From positions 4,940-68,939 of the forward strand of contig JBFWUW010000035.1 in the NCBI GenBank assembly GCA_050247075.1: a stretch of DNA of 64,000 bases, read 5' to 3'. The stretch is from JBFWUW01 sp050247075. Its GTDB lineage: Bacteria; Planctomycetota; Planctomycetia; Pirellulales; JBFWUW01. The stretch's first letter is position 1. Every line of letters begins with the position of its first letter. Shown in pieces: positions 9,228 to 18,259 of the stretch. The notes below the pieces were generated by a model, which saw only the letters and a list, made by a program, of their open reading frames with translations, had not been told where the DNA came from and did no database searches. A program made the position numbers and the translations under genes.

Positions 9228-10769
9228 CTACTCCGCCATGGCCTCGGCCTTTGGCTCGGGCAGCCAGAAACTGGCGATAAAGTTGACCAGGTACACGCCA
9301 AAAGCCACGGCCGCCGCGACGTAGGCCACTCGGGTCGGCTCTGGCAGGCTGGCGGGCAGCAACCCGGCGGTTAATTGCGTGATCGCGGCGAAACTGGTGC
9401 CAATCAAACGGCCGCCGATGTTGGCGGCGAAGCCTTCGCCCGTTCCTCGTAAATGGACTGGATATGCGTGTGGCAGGTAGTTTCCCCAAAAACTGAATTG
9501 CGCCACCGTGAGGAGGCCAGCCACGAAAATTCCGACATGCAGATAACTTAAACTGGTGATGGCCGCCCAACCGAAAACGGCGGGCATGATAATCAGGCCG
9601 GGCAGCACGAACATCCGCAAGAGCCGGCGACGGCTGGCCACGAAAATGATCAACACCGCCAGCAAGAATCGGCCGGTGAGTCCGCCAATCTCTTGAATCT
9701 TCGTAGCGTGCGAAGCGGCGGCTTGTTCGATCGGCCCGGCGATTTTGCGGGTCTCTTTGACGAGCGCCTTCTTGACGGTAGCTTCGTCCTTGCCTTCCGC
9801 TTCCAGTTGGGCTTTCATCGCCGCTTGTTGTTCCGAGGAAAATCCCTGATCCAACGCGGCTTTGACTTCCGCCTTCACTTCCGGCAGTCCCGGCACGATT
9901 TGCGGCATTTGCTGGATAGCCCCAAAGGCCGCCGCGAAACTGCAGGTGAACATTAACGTCGTAACGATTGTTGTCCGCCGCAGTTCGGGAGAGAATAACT
10001 CCATGACGCTGGGACGACGCAGCGTGCCGCTGTCGCGTTTCTTGGACCACGCCGGCGATTCTGGCAGAAAAGGGCGGATGAGAATGAGCGGAATCGCCGG
10101 AATCAGGCCCGACATCAACGTATAGCGCCAAGCTGCATGCTCGTTTCCGACCTTTCCCAAGAACGAAAGGAACTCTGGCAAATGGACCGCGGGCAGTTGT
10201 ACACCGGGGAGTTCAATGCCTAACAACAATGGGTAAGAATTGCCCGCCGCCCAAGCAATGGCGATGCCGTTAGCCAGTGCTACCAATAGCCCGCCGATTG
10301 AGGAGAACGCTTGGGTAAATCCCAGCACGCCTTCGCGCCGGCGCGGATCTTCAAAGAGTTCAGCCAACCAGGCCACCGCGGCGACGAATTCAACGCACAC
10401 ACCGACAAACACCAGACAGCGAAAGAACAGCAGCATGGGCAGGCTGGTCGAAAAGCCAGCCGCGAATGCCGAAAACGCATAGAGCAGAATGCTCCAGGTC
10501 AGCACCCGCCGCCGGCCCAACCGATCGGTCAGATAGCCCCCCAACAAACCAAACACCCCGCCCGCTACCGCTGGCACGTAGAACAACAGGCTAAACCACA
10601 ATCGGAATTCGGGAGTTCCCGGCTGAATGCCCCCCAACTCCTGCAATGCCGGCCGAATAATCAACGGCAGCATCAGCAGCTCGTAAATATCAAAGGCAAA
10701 TCCGATCGATGCAATGACACAGATCAACCACTGCGTGGGTGTCATGCGAGACGATGGGCTGCTGGACAT
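9228..10769 (-). CDS. MFS transporter with a charged helical insert
   Basis: 513 residues with about 12 predicted membrane helices. The MFS loop 2-3 signature is visible as GGYLTDRLGRRRVL. Between the two halves, about residues 292-365 form a soluble, Lys/Glu/Ala/Gln-rich segment that includes SSEQQAAMKAQLEAEGK; it is unusually long for an extramembrane loop of this superfamily. Similarity in layout to sugar-acid or aromatic-acid carriers is possible, and the convergent ManD-like gene suggests a sugar acid, but this is inference. No signal peptide is expected or seen. Confidence 0.85.
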   Translation of the reverse strand: MSSSPSSRMTPTQWLICVIASIGFAFDIYELLMLPLIIRPALQELGGIQPGTPEFRLWFSLLFYVPAVAGGVFGLLGGYLTDRLGRRRVLTWSILLYAFSAFAAGFSTSLPMLLFFRCLVFVGVCVEFVAAVAWLAELFEDPRRREGVLGFTQAFSSIGGLLVALANGIAIAWAAGNSYPLLLGIELPGVQLPAVHLPEFLSFLGKVGNEHAAWRYTLMSGLIPAIPLILIRPFLPESPAWSKKRDSGTLRRPSVMELFSPELRRTTIVTTLMFTCSFAAAFGAIQQMPQIVPGLPEVKAEVKAALDQGFSSEQQAAMKAQLEAEGKDEATVKKALVKETRKIAGPIEQAAASHATKIQEIGGLTGRFLLAVLIIFVASRRRLLRMFVLPGLIIMPAVFGWAAITSLSYLHVGIFVAGLLTVAQFSFWGNYLPHAYPVHLRGTGEGFAANIGGRLIGTSFAAITQLTAGLLPASLPEPTRVAYVAAAVAFGVYLVNFIASFWLPEPKAEAMAE

Positions 10770-10786
10770 TCGCGGGTTCCATCCAA

Positions 10787-10871
10787 AAAAAGTTTTCAGT
10801 GTTTAGTTTTTAGCTATCGGTGCTCAGCCACTTTGTCATTCGACACTCGGCATTCAACACTCGGCACTCCT
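10787..10871. repeat. Degenerate heptanucleotide repeat array
   Basis: The gap between the MFS start and the DUF1080 stop reads in successive seven-base units. From 10837 they are CATTCGA, CACTCGG, CATTCAA, CACTCGG, CACTCCT. Before that, from about 10793, come looser units ending in CAG or TAG (such as TTTTCAG, TGTTTAG, TTTTTAG). The 19 bases at 10837-10855 recur exactly at 37235-37253. This resembles the short tandemly repeated repetitive heptamers known from cyanobacterial genomes. Confidence 0.7.
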
Positions 10872-10872
10872 G

Positions 10873-11565
10873 TCACTTCAACTCTTTCACGTAGATATTC
10901 TTGAAGTACAGCGTATTGCCGTGGTTTTGCAGTTCGATCGCGCCGGTGGCGTAGATTGGCTTGTCGCGCTCCCAGTAGTTTTCCAGGGTTACGTCGTCTA
11001 CCACCAGCTTGTCGTTGAGCTTGACGGTCACTTTTTCGCCGACCATTTTGATGTAGAAGGTGTTCCATTCGCCCACGGGGTTGTCTGCGACTACCAGCGG
11101 CTTGCTGGCGTTCTCCGGCTTTTGGTTGTTGAACAATCCGCCCGATCCAACCGAGTTGCCCTCGCTCAAGCCCGGATCCCAAATCTGCACTTGGGGCGAG
11201 CCGCGGAGATAAATGCCGCTGTCTCCCTTGGCCTCGATCTTCCAATCGACCCACAGTTCAAAGTCGCCGTAGTCCTTGGCGGTGCAAAGATTCTGGCCTT
11301 TACCGTCGAACACGATCACGCCATTCTCAACCTTCCAATGTTCGTGCATGTCGGCGTCGGCCTTCTTCTGGGCTTCGGCCAATTCATCGGCGGACATCTT
11401 GGCCCGCTTGGGCGGATCGGCCACCAAGCCTTTCCAACCAGTCAAATCCTTGCCATTGAACAGCGCCGTAAAACCCTCGGGCGGGGTATTATCCTCGGCC
11501 AAGGCCGGCATGGAGAATGAAAATAGCGACAAAGCAATCATCCAGCACAAAGAACGAACAGACAT
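10873..11565 (-). CDS. Secreted DUF1080 protein (3-keto-disaccharide hydrolase family)
   Basis: 230 residues from the ATG at 11565, which starts directly at a signal peptide (MSVRSLCWMIALSLFSFSMPALA). The frame stays open upstream, but those residues do not fit. One DUF1080 domain follows: FTALFNGKDLTGWKGL, the GDSGIYLRGSPQVQIWDP core and the ending IELQNHGNTLYFKNIYVKELK. Between the first strands lies a charged helix rich in Lys, Glu and Asp (about residues 45-75). It is probably periplasmic, acting on glucosides or polysaccharide fragments. It differs clearly from the other DUF1080 protein in this window. Confidence 0.85.
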   Translation of the reverse strand: MSVRSLCWMIALSLFSFSMPALAEDNTPPEGFTALFNGKDLTGWKGLVADPPKRAKMSADELAEAQKKADADMHEHWKVENGVIVFDGKGQNLCTAKDYGDFELWVDWKIEAKGDSGIYLRGSPQVQIWDPGLSEGNSVGSGGLFNNQKPENASKPLVVADNPVGEWNTFYIKMVGEKVTVKLNDKLVVDDVTLENYWERDKPIYATGAIELQNHGNTLYFKNIYVKELK

Positions 11566-11732
11566 GGGTGTGGTCCTCAGAAGGAGTGCATCGGGTTGGC
11601 AAGCAGGCAGGAACTCGGCCGCGTATTCCGCCAGCCAGCCGAGCCACATTCAAGGGGCACTAGGATCCATCGTTGCCTATGGTAGACCGCTGGCGCACCG
11701 TTCGCAATGTCTGACAAGGGGAGAACGCCCCT

Positions 11733-13010
11733 TCAATGCCGCAGGGCCTTGTCGGAGATATCCTTGCGGCACCAGGCCCCGTCCCAACGAATTGCCTTAA
11801 CGGCCTTGTAGGCTTGCAGCTTGGCCGAGGAAATACTGCCCCCCAGCGCTGTAACCCCCAAGACGCGCCCGCCATCGGTGACAGCCTGGCCATCCAGCGT
11901 GGCCGTGCCCGCATGAAACACCTTCACGTCGGGCAGCCTGGCCGCTTCCTCCAGGCCGCGGATAACATGCCCGCGGGTGTACTTGCCAGGATAGCCTTCG
12001 CTGGCCATGACCACGCAGACGGCTGGCCGCGGATCCCATTCCAGCGGAGGCAATTCCTCCAGTCGTTCATCCACCGTGGCGTCGAGCAGATCGAGCAGGT
12101 CGCTTTTCAGCCGCATCAAGATCGTCTGGCACTCCGGGTCGCCAAAGCGGGCGTTGAATTCCAACGTCTTGGGGCCTTGGTTGGTAAGCATCAGCCCGGC
12201 GTACAACACTCCGCGAAAGGGGCGTCGGGCGCGTTTCATGGCATGCACGGTGGGAACCAGGATTCGCTCCTCCACGATCGACAACACCTTGGCGTCTACC
12301 AGCGAGGTAGGGCTGTAGGCACCCATGCCGCCGGTGTTGGGGCCTCGGTCGTTGTCGTGCGCCCGCTTGTGGTCTTGGGCGGCCTCCAACGTCACGATGG
12401 TGCGGCCGTCGGTGATGGCTAACAGGCTGGCCTCTTCGCCGTCGAGCCGTTCCTCGATCACCATTTGGTTGCCGGCGATGCCAAACTCCTTGTCGCGAGC
12501 AATGCGGCGGATGGCGTCGATGGCTTCGTCACGGCCGGAACAGACGAAAACGCCCTTGCCGGCCGCCAGTCCATCGGCCTTGACGACCACGGGTACGTCC
12601 TCGCGCTCGTTGACAAAGATCAAGGCGTGTTCGGCCTGGCGAAAGACGCGGTAGTCGGCGGTCGGCACGTCAGCATGCCGCATCAGGTTTTTGCAAAAGA
12701 CCTTGCTCGCTTCCAACTCAGCCGCCAGCTTGCTGGGGCCAAAAATTCGCAGCTTTTCCGCTTTGAACGCATCGACGATGCCGGCCGCCAGCGGCCCTTC
12801 TGGCCCCACGACGGTCAGGCCAACGTCGTTTTGTTTGGCAAACTTGATGAGTTTGGCGAAATCGGTGGCCGGCAGATCGACGTTTTCGGCGTCGACAGCC
12901 GTGCCGGCATTGCCCGGCGCGACAAATACACGGTCGACGCGAGGGCTTTGCTTGATCTTCCACGCCAAGGCGTGCTCGCGTCCGCCGTTGCCAATGATCA
13001 GGACATTCAT
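11733..13010 (-). CDS. purD: Phosphoribosylamine--glycine ligase
   Basis: 425 residues. PurD (GAR synthetase) joins glycine to phosphoribosylamine with ATP in step two of purine synthesis. The N-terminus MNVLIIGNGGREHALAWKI is the family hallmark, followed by the ATP-grasp region (VVKADGLAAGKGVFVC, then NTGGMGAYSP, then LEFNARFGDPECQ). Start ATG and length are standard. The gene stands alone on the minus strand, about 2 kb from the plus-strand tyrA-purL-purQ group, so purine genes are nearby but not in one operon. Confidence 0.97.
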   Translation of the reverse strand: MNVLIIGNGGREHALAWKIKQSPRVDRVFVAPGNAGTAVDAENVDLPATDFAKLIKFAKQNDVGLTVVGPEGPLAAGIVDAFKAEKLRIFGPSKLAAELEASKVFCKNLMRHADVPTADYRVFRQAEHALIFVNEREDVPVVVKADGLAAGKGVFVCSGRDEAIDAIRRIARDKEFGIAGNQMVIEERLDGEEASLLAITDGRTIVTLEAAQDHKRAHDNDRGPNTGGMGAYSPTSLVDAKVLSIVEERILVPTVHAMKRARRPFRGVLYAGLMLTNQGPKTLEFNARFGDPECQTILMRLKSDLLDLLDATVDERLEELPPLEWDPRPAVCVVMASEGYPGKYTRGHVIRGLEEAARLPDVKVFHAGTATLDGQAVTDGGRVLGVTALGGSISSAKLQAYKAVKAIRWDGAWCRKDISDKALRH

Positions 13011-13235
13011 GCTTGCGCCAAGCCAGAAATCGTAATTCGAGTGCTAGACCGCACGGCAAATCAAAGGGACTCGCCAGCGATATGAATTCTAGAGATTTCG
13101 CCCGGGGCGCGATAGGGGCGGCGCGAAAGTAGACTCGTTCCGCCCGTGGGAACTCGCGGACGAGCGCGGCGTGTCCTGAAGATGCTGTTATCGCCTGAAG
13201 GGAGAACAACCACGATTGCCCGCTCAGCCCACCAT

Positions 13236-14186
13236 TTATTGCCGCGGCAAGCTCAGCAGATACTTGACGATGTTTGCCGTGGGCAGCGAACCATAACCAT
13301 CTTGCCCCGACACCACCGCTGACGGAGGTGGTCCGCCAACAAAGCCTTTTCGATCGAGAATGGCGGGTTGTTTGGGATCGACCAGCACCACCTCGCAACT
13401 CACGCGATACGCCTTGGAGTTGCGGTAGCCGGGGGTTTGTTCTTCCCGCTTCCAACGCAGCCAGACCACTGTCGCCACGTCCGACGGCTTGCCCGCCCGC
13501 ATGCCGCGGGGCAGTTCAAATTGCACGTCGGAAATCTGGCCCGAGCGTATACCTGGCATTTGGCCCGCTTGTTGATCCAACACCAACACCCGGCCCTTTA
13601 GCGCCGGTTTGGGGTTGGCCAATTCGGCACCATCGTCCTCTAGCAATTTGTTGAACTTATCGAGTTGGCCAGAAAATGCCTTCTCCGCGGCCCCTCTGGC
13701 CCGATTGCCGTCGAAGAACAGCTTGTAACCCAGTGGGATGCAGGCCAAGCCGCAAACCGCCAGCACGATCATGGAAATGAGATCGAACCGCCCCATCAAG
13801 GCTTTTGACTCTGGGCTTTCGCGGGCGGTCACCATTTGCAAGGTTTGGTTGACATACGAACCCCCAACCAGGCAGCCGACGGCACCAAACAGCGAAATGC
13901 AAATCACGGCAACAACCAGCGAAACATTGGTGTGAACGGCTCCGCCGGACATCAGCAACAACAGCGCGGCCATCAAGATGGCTGCTCCGCCCAGAATGAG
14001 CGCGAAGAGCCCCAAGCGAACCGCTCGACGATGTTCTGGCAGCAGCATGGACCGGCAATTGGCGCAGAGCATGTTGGCGCTCGACTCGTCGATAGCCGTG
14101 CCGCAGCGCGGGCATGCCGCTACGGCAGCCAACCTGGCCCGCACTTCCGAGGCGCTAGGATTCGATCGAGCCATGATTCCATCCAC
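13236..14186 (-). CDS. Zinc-ribbon membrane protein, function unknown
   Basis: 316 residues (312 if it starts at the second ATG, 14174). A zinc ribbon CPRCGTAIDESSANMLCANC occupies about residues 24-45. Three or four hydrophobic helices lie between about 58 and 180 (LGLFALILGGAAILMAALLLL, then a pair around 90-115, then MIVLAVCGLACIPLGYKLFF). The C-terminal 130 residues form a soluble beta-rich region ending near GYGSLPTANIVKYLLSLP. I do not recognise the family. It resembles other planctomycete zinc-ribbon membrane proteins, including the one at 5346-6050. It diverges from tyrA. Confidence 0.7.
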   Translation of the reverse strand: MDGIMARSNPSASEVRARLAAVAACPRCGTAIDESSANMLCANCRSMLLPEHRRAVRLGLFALILGGAAILMAALLLLMSGGAVHTNVSLVVAVICISLFGAVGCLVGGSYVNQTLQMVTARESPESKALMGRFDLISMIVLAVCGLACIPLGYKLFFDGNRARGAAEKAFSGQLDKFNKLLEDDGAELANPKPALKGRVLVLDQQAGQMPGIRSGQISDVQFELPRGMRAGKPSDVATVVWLRWKREEQTPGYRNSKAYRVSCEVVLVDPKQPAILDRKGFVGGPPPSAVVSGQDGYGSLPTANIVKYLLSLPRQ

Positions 14187-14430
14187 GATGGGTTGCAGGA
14201 AGCTTTGCTCCCCGCGATCCGCGATTTGATGCCCGCCCAGTGATTCGATTGTAACTCCCCGGCTTGATGCTGTCGCTGGTTTTTCAAGCGGCGATTTGCC
14301 GCAAATTCGTTTCCGCGGCGGCTATGGTCCAACTCTCCGCTGCCACCCCTACAACTTCACTCCAATTTGCTACAATGCCGGCCTGGAAATTCCTGGCTTC
14401 TTTTTCATCGGCCGCGGCCGAACTGTTTCG

Positions 14431-15276
14431 ATGCAGCAGTGGGACACAGTGGCCATCGTGGGTGTCGGGCTGATCGGCGGCTCGATCGGGTTGGCCTTGC
14501 GCGAACGGCAACTGGCCCGTCGCGTCGTGGGAATTGGCCGCCGCGAGTTGTCGCTGCAAATCGCCAAAGACGTGGGGACGATTGACGTTAGCACCACTAA
14601 CATGGCAACGGGTGTGGCCGAGGCCAACCTGGTGATTGTCTGCACGCCGGTTGCCCAGATCGTGGGGCATGTTCGCCAGGCGGCAGCCCATGTGCCCGCC
14701 GGCACGCTCATCACCGACGTCGGCAGTACCAAGCAGCAGATTGTCGATAGCCTGGCGGATGACATGCAGGCCGGCTTGGCATTTGTCGGCAGCCACCCGC
14801 TGGCGGGCAGCGAGAAAACCGGCCCGAACCAGGCGCAGGGCAATTTGCTTTCGGATCGGCTGGTGGTGGTGACCCCCAGCCAGCACAATCAGCCAGCGGA
14901 CATTGAAAAAATCGAACAATTCTGGGATTCGCTAGGGGCGCGCGTGCTGCGGATGCCGCCAGACGAGCACGATCGGGCGTTGGCGGCAACTAGCCATCTG
15001 CCGCATCTGGCGGCAGCGGCCTTGGCGGCGGCCACACCCGCCGAGTGGCTCTCCGTCGTGGCCAGCGGATGGCTCGATACCACGCGCATCGCCGCGGGCG
15101 ATGTGGAACTATGGACGCAGATTTTTGAGAGCAATCGGGCCCAAGTGCTTGAAGCGCTCACCCGATTGGAAGTCTCGTTGGCGGACTTCCGCGCCGCATT
15201 GGAGCAAAACGACCAAACCGCCTTAGGCAAGCTACTGGCAGAAGCCAAGCAACGCCGCGACGCGGCCAATACGTAA
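14431..15276 (+). CDS. tyrA: Prephenate dehydrogenase
   Basis: 281 residues from the ATG at 14431; the frame is open upstream to 14296, but the Rossmann start DTVAIVGVGLIGGSIGLAL lies just after this ATG. The enzyme oxidatively decarboxylates prephenate to 4-hydroxyphenylpyruvate in tyrosine synthesis. The dinucleotide motif GVGLIGGS, then VGSTKQQIV and GSHPLAGSEKTGP (prephenate-site His and Ser) are all present. No ACT or chorismate mutase domain is attached. A TACAAT at 14371-14376 could be a -10 element, but no convincing -35 was seen. purL follows after 34 bases and may be co-transcribed. Confidence 0.9.
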   Translation: MQQWDTVAIVGVGLIGGSIGLALRERQLARRVVGIGRRELSLQIAKDVGTIDVSTTNMATGVAEANLVIVCTPVAQIVGHVRQAAAHVPAGTLITDVGSTKQQIVDSLADDMQAGLAFVGSHPLAGSEKTGPNQAQGNLLSDRLVVVTPSQHNQPADIEKIEQFWDSLGARVLRMPPDEHDRALAATSHLPHLAAAALAAATPAEWLSVVASGWLDTTRIAAGDVELWTQIFESNRAQVLEALTRLEVSLADFRAALEQNDQTALGKLLAEAKQRRDAANT

Positions 15277-15310
15277 GAAACATCACGGATCATTCGCAAA
15301 CGGACTCGCC

Positions 15311-18223
15311 ATGCTGTGGGAAGTTGACATCTATCCGGCCGAGGGGCAGCCCGACCTGCTGGCCCGGCGAGTGACGGGTGACGCGGCCGACATGGGACTG
15401 CACGACAAACTGCCGGTCGCCGCGGCCCGTGGGTATTTGCTCCAAGGAAAGCTGAATGCCGATCAAGTGTCCCGGTTGGCGCGCGAACTCCTTTCCGACC
15501 CCATTGTCGAGCGGACGGTGGTTGCGGGGGCTGGCGACGAAATACTAGCTGCGCCGCCTAATGGCTATTCGCGCCTGGTCCACGTGCTGCCCAAGCCGGG
15601 CGTGATGGATCCGGTAGCCCAAAGCGCCCTGGCTGCCATCGCTGATTTCGACACACCGGCTGAAGCCGTCCGCACGTTCAACAAATATTGGCTGCCCGAT
15701 CTTCCCGACGACAAGCTCAAGCTGTTGTGCGGCAAAATCCTGGCCAACGATGCCATCGAGCAAGTCGTTGTGGGTCCGCTGAAATTCGACAAGTTGGAGT
15801 TCGGATCGGCCTACCTTTTTCAACTTGTGACGGTGCCGCTACGAACGCTGGATGACGACGCCCTCTACAAGCTCAGCCGGCAGCAGCAGTTGTACTTGTC
15901 GCTGGCGGAGATGCGGACCATTCAACAACATTTCCGCGATTTGGGACGCGACCCGACCGATGCGGAGCTAGAGACGATCGCCCAGACCTGGAGCGAGCAT
16001 TGCAGCCACAAGACGCTCACCGGCCGCGTGCAATACCGCGACGAAAAGGGGGAGCGGCGGTTTGAGAATATGCTCAAAGAGACGATCTTCGCCGCCACGC
16101 AAGAGATCCGCCGCACATTGGGACCAGACGATTGGTGTGTCAGCGTCTTCAAGGACAACGCCGGCGTGATCCGCTTCGACGACGACTACAACGTGGTCTT
16201 CAAGGTAGAAACGCACAACCACCCGAGCGCCCTGGAACCATACGGTGGAGCCAATACCGGCATCGGCGGCGTGATTCGCGACCCGCTCGGCACCGGGCTG
16301 GGAGCCAAGCCGATCTGCAACACCGACGTGTTTTGCTTTGCCCCGCCCGACACGCCAGCCGCCGGTTTGCCGCCAGGCGTACTGCACCCCAAGCGGGTGA
16401 TGAAAGGTGTGGTCTCTGGCGTACGAGACTACGGTAACCGCATGGGAATCCCCACGGTCAACGGCGCGCTCTACTTCGATGAACGCTATTTGGGCAACCC
16501 GCTGGTCTATTGCGGCAACGTCGGCCTGCTGCCGCGCGACAAGTCCTTCAAGCAGACTCAACCGGGCGATTTGATCGTTGCCATCGGCGGACGGACCGGC
16601 CGCGACGGCATCCACGGGGCGACCTTTAGTTCGGCCGAACTGACCAGCGAGAGCGAAACGCTTTCCGGCGGCGCGGTGCAGATCGGCAACGCCATCACCG
16701 AGAAGATGGTGCTGGATATCGTTATTGCCGCCCGCGACCGGGGACTGTTCACCGCCATTACCGACTGTGGGGCGGGCGGGTTTAGCAGTGCCGTCGGCGA
16801 GATGGGGGCCGAGATCGGCGCGGAGGTCCAGCTTGACCGCATCCCGTTGAAGTACGAGGGCCTCTCCTACACCGAGATGTGGATTTCCGAGGCTCAAGAG
16901 CGGATGGTCCTGTCCGTTTCGCCCGACAAATGGCCAGAACTAAAGTCGCTTTGCGAGAGCGAAGGGGTCGAGGCAACCTCCTTTGGCACCTTCTCGCCGA
17001 CCGGCCGGCTGGTGTTGAAATATGGCGAACACCAGGTCGCTGATCTGGCGATGGAGTTTTTGCACGATGGCAGGCCGAAGGTGGTACGGGAAGCAACATA
17101 CGCGCCGAAGCCATTTTCGATTTTGGATTTTGGATTTTTGAATGAAACAGGTGGGGCCGAATATACCGGTGATTTGTTGGCGATTCTGGGGTCGTTGAAT
17201 GTGGCCAGCAAGGAGTGGGTGATTCGGCAGTACGACCATGAAGTGCAAGGGGGAAGCGTCATCAAGCCGTTGGTCGGCGTGAAGAACGATGGGCCGGGGG
17301 ACGCCGCCGTGGTGCGGCCGGTACTCTCTTCGCGGCGGGGGATTGTCGTAGCCTGTGGTATGAACCCGCGATATGGAGATTTCGACACCTACCACATGGC
17401 GGCCAGCGCCATCGATGAGGCCATCCGTAATTGCGTGGCGGTGGGGTCCGATCCGTCGCGAATCGCCATTTTGGATAATTTCTGCTGGGGCAACACCGAA
17501 CGTCCCGAAGAACTTGGCTCGCTGACGCGGGCGGCCTTGGCTTGCTACGACATGGCGGTGGCCCTGGGAACGCCGTTCATTAGCGGCAAGGATAGCCTGA
17601 ACAACGAGTTTCACTTTACGGATAGCGCCGGCAAGAAGCAGACCATCGCCATTCCGCCATCGCTGTTGATAAGCGCTTTAGGCCAGGTGGCCGACGTGGG
17701 AAGCTGCGTAACGATGGATTTGAAAGAGCCAGGAAATCTGCTCTATCTGGTTGGCGAGACCAAGGACGAACTCGGCGGATCGCACTTCTCGCTCGTGCGC
17801 ACGTTGTCGGGCGGACAGGTACCGACGGTCGATTCCGCGCGGGCCAGGCAAACCTTTACCGCCATCCACGCCGCCATCCACGCCGGGCTGATCCGCTCTT
17901 GCCACGACCTGAGCGAAGGGGGGCTGGCCGTCGCCGCCGCCGAAATGGCCTTCGCCGGCGGGTTGGGCGCTCGGCTAAAACTCCCGGCTGGCCAGCCGGC
18001 CGCACTAGCCCTATTCAGCGAATCAAACACTCGCTTCCTGTGCGAGGTCCGGCCCGATTCCGCCGCGGCTTTCGAGATGCAACTGGCCGGCCTGCCGCTG
18101 GCCTGCTTGGGTGAAGTGACCAGCAGCGAAGAACTAAAGATTACGGACTCCTCCGAAAAGGCAATCATCACGGCCAAACTGTCTGCATTGAAAGAAGCCT
18201 GGCAGAAACCCCTGAGGTGGTGA
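15311..18223 (+). CDS. purL: Phosphoribosylformylglycinamidine synthase, PurS-like region fused to PurL
   Basis: 970 residues. PurL converts FGAR to FGAM using ammonia delivered by PurQ. The small Bacillus-type PurL is about 740 residues. Here the first 200 residues add PurS-like segments (one is HVLPKPGVMDPVAQSAL at about 95), giving a PurS-PurL fusion that still lacks the glutaminase domain, which is supplied by purQ just downstream. The catalytic region starts at ETIAQTWSEHCSHKT and includes FKVETHNHPSALEPYGGANTG. A four-unit heptamer tract (17113-17140) lies inside the frame without breaking it. Confidence 0.95.
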   Translation: MLWEVDIYPAEGQPDLLARRVTGDAADMGLHDKLPVAAARGYLLQGKLNADQVSRLARELLSDPIVERTVVAGAGDEILAAPPNGYSRLVHVLPKPGVMDPVAQSALAAIADFDTPAEAVRTFNKYWLPDLPDDKLKLLCGKILANDAIEQVVVGPLKFDKLEFGSAYLFQLVTVPLRTLDDDALYKLSRQQQLYLSLAEMRTIQQHFRDLGRDPTDAELETIAQTWSEHCSHKTLTGRVQYRDEKGERRFENMLKETIFAATQEIRRTLGPDDWCVSVFKDNAGVIRFDDDYNVVFKVETHNHPSALEPYGGANTGIGGVIRDPLGTGLGAKPICNTDVFCFAPPDTPAAGLPPGVLHPKRVMKGVVSGVRDYGNRMGIPTVNGALYFDERYLGNPLVYCGNVGLLPRDKSFKQTQPGDLIVAIGGRTGRDGIHGATFSSAELTSESETLSGGAVQIGNAITEKMVLDIVIAARDRGLFTAITDCGAGGFSSAVGEMGAEIGAEVQLDRIPLKYEGLSYTEMWISEAQERMVLSVSPDKWPELKSLCESEGVEATSFGTFSPTGRLVLKYGEHQVADLAMEFLHDGRPKVVREATYAPKPFSILDFGFLNETGGAEYTGDLLAILGSLNVASKEWVIRQYDHEVQGGSVIKPLVGVKNDGPGDAAVVRPVLSSRRGIVVACGMNPRYGDFDTYHMAASAIDEAIRNCVAVGSDPSRIAILDNFCWGNTERPEELGSLTRAALACYDMAVALGTPFISGKDSLNNEFHFTDSAGKKQTIAIPPSLLISALGQVADVGSCVTMDLKEPGNLLYLVGETKDELGGSHFSLVRTLSGGQVPTVDSARARQTFTAIHAAIHAGLIRSCHDLSEGGLAVAAAEMAFAGGLGARLKLPAGQPAALALFSESNTRFLCEVRPDSAAAFEMQLAGLPLACLGEVTSSEELKITDSSEKAIITAKLSALKEAWQKPLRW
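17113..17140 (+). repeat. Heptamer repeat inside purL
   Basis: Four seven-base units, ATTTTCG, ATTTTGG, ATTTTGG and ATTTTTG, sit in the inter-domain linker of purL and are read as FSILDFGFL. The tract is AT-rich against a GC-rich gene, and it matches the style of intergenic repeats in this window. This suggests insertion of repeat DNA into a tolerant linker. Confidence 0.65.
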
Positions 18224-18259
18224 TTCTCAATACCAGGAATTCGGCAAGCGATAGTTGTT

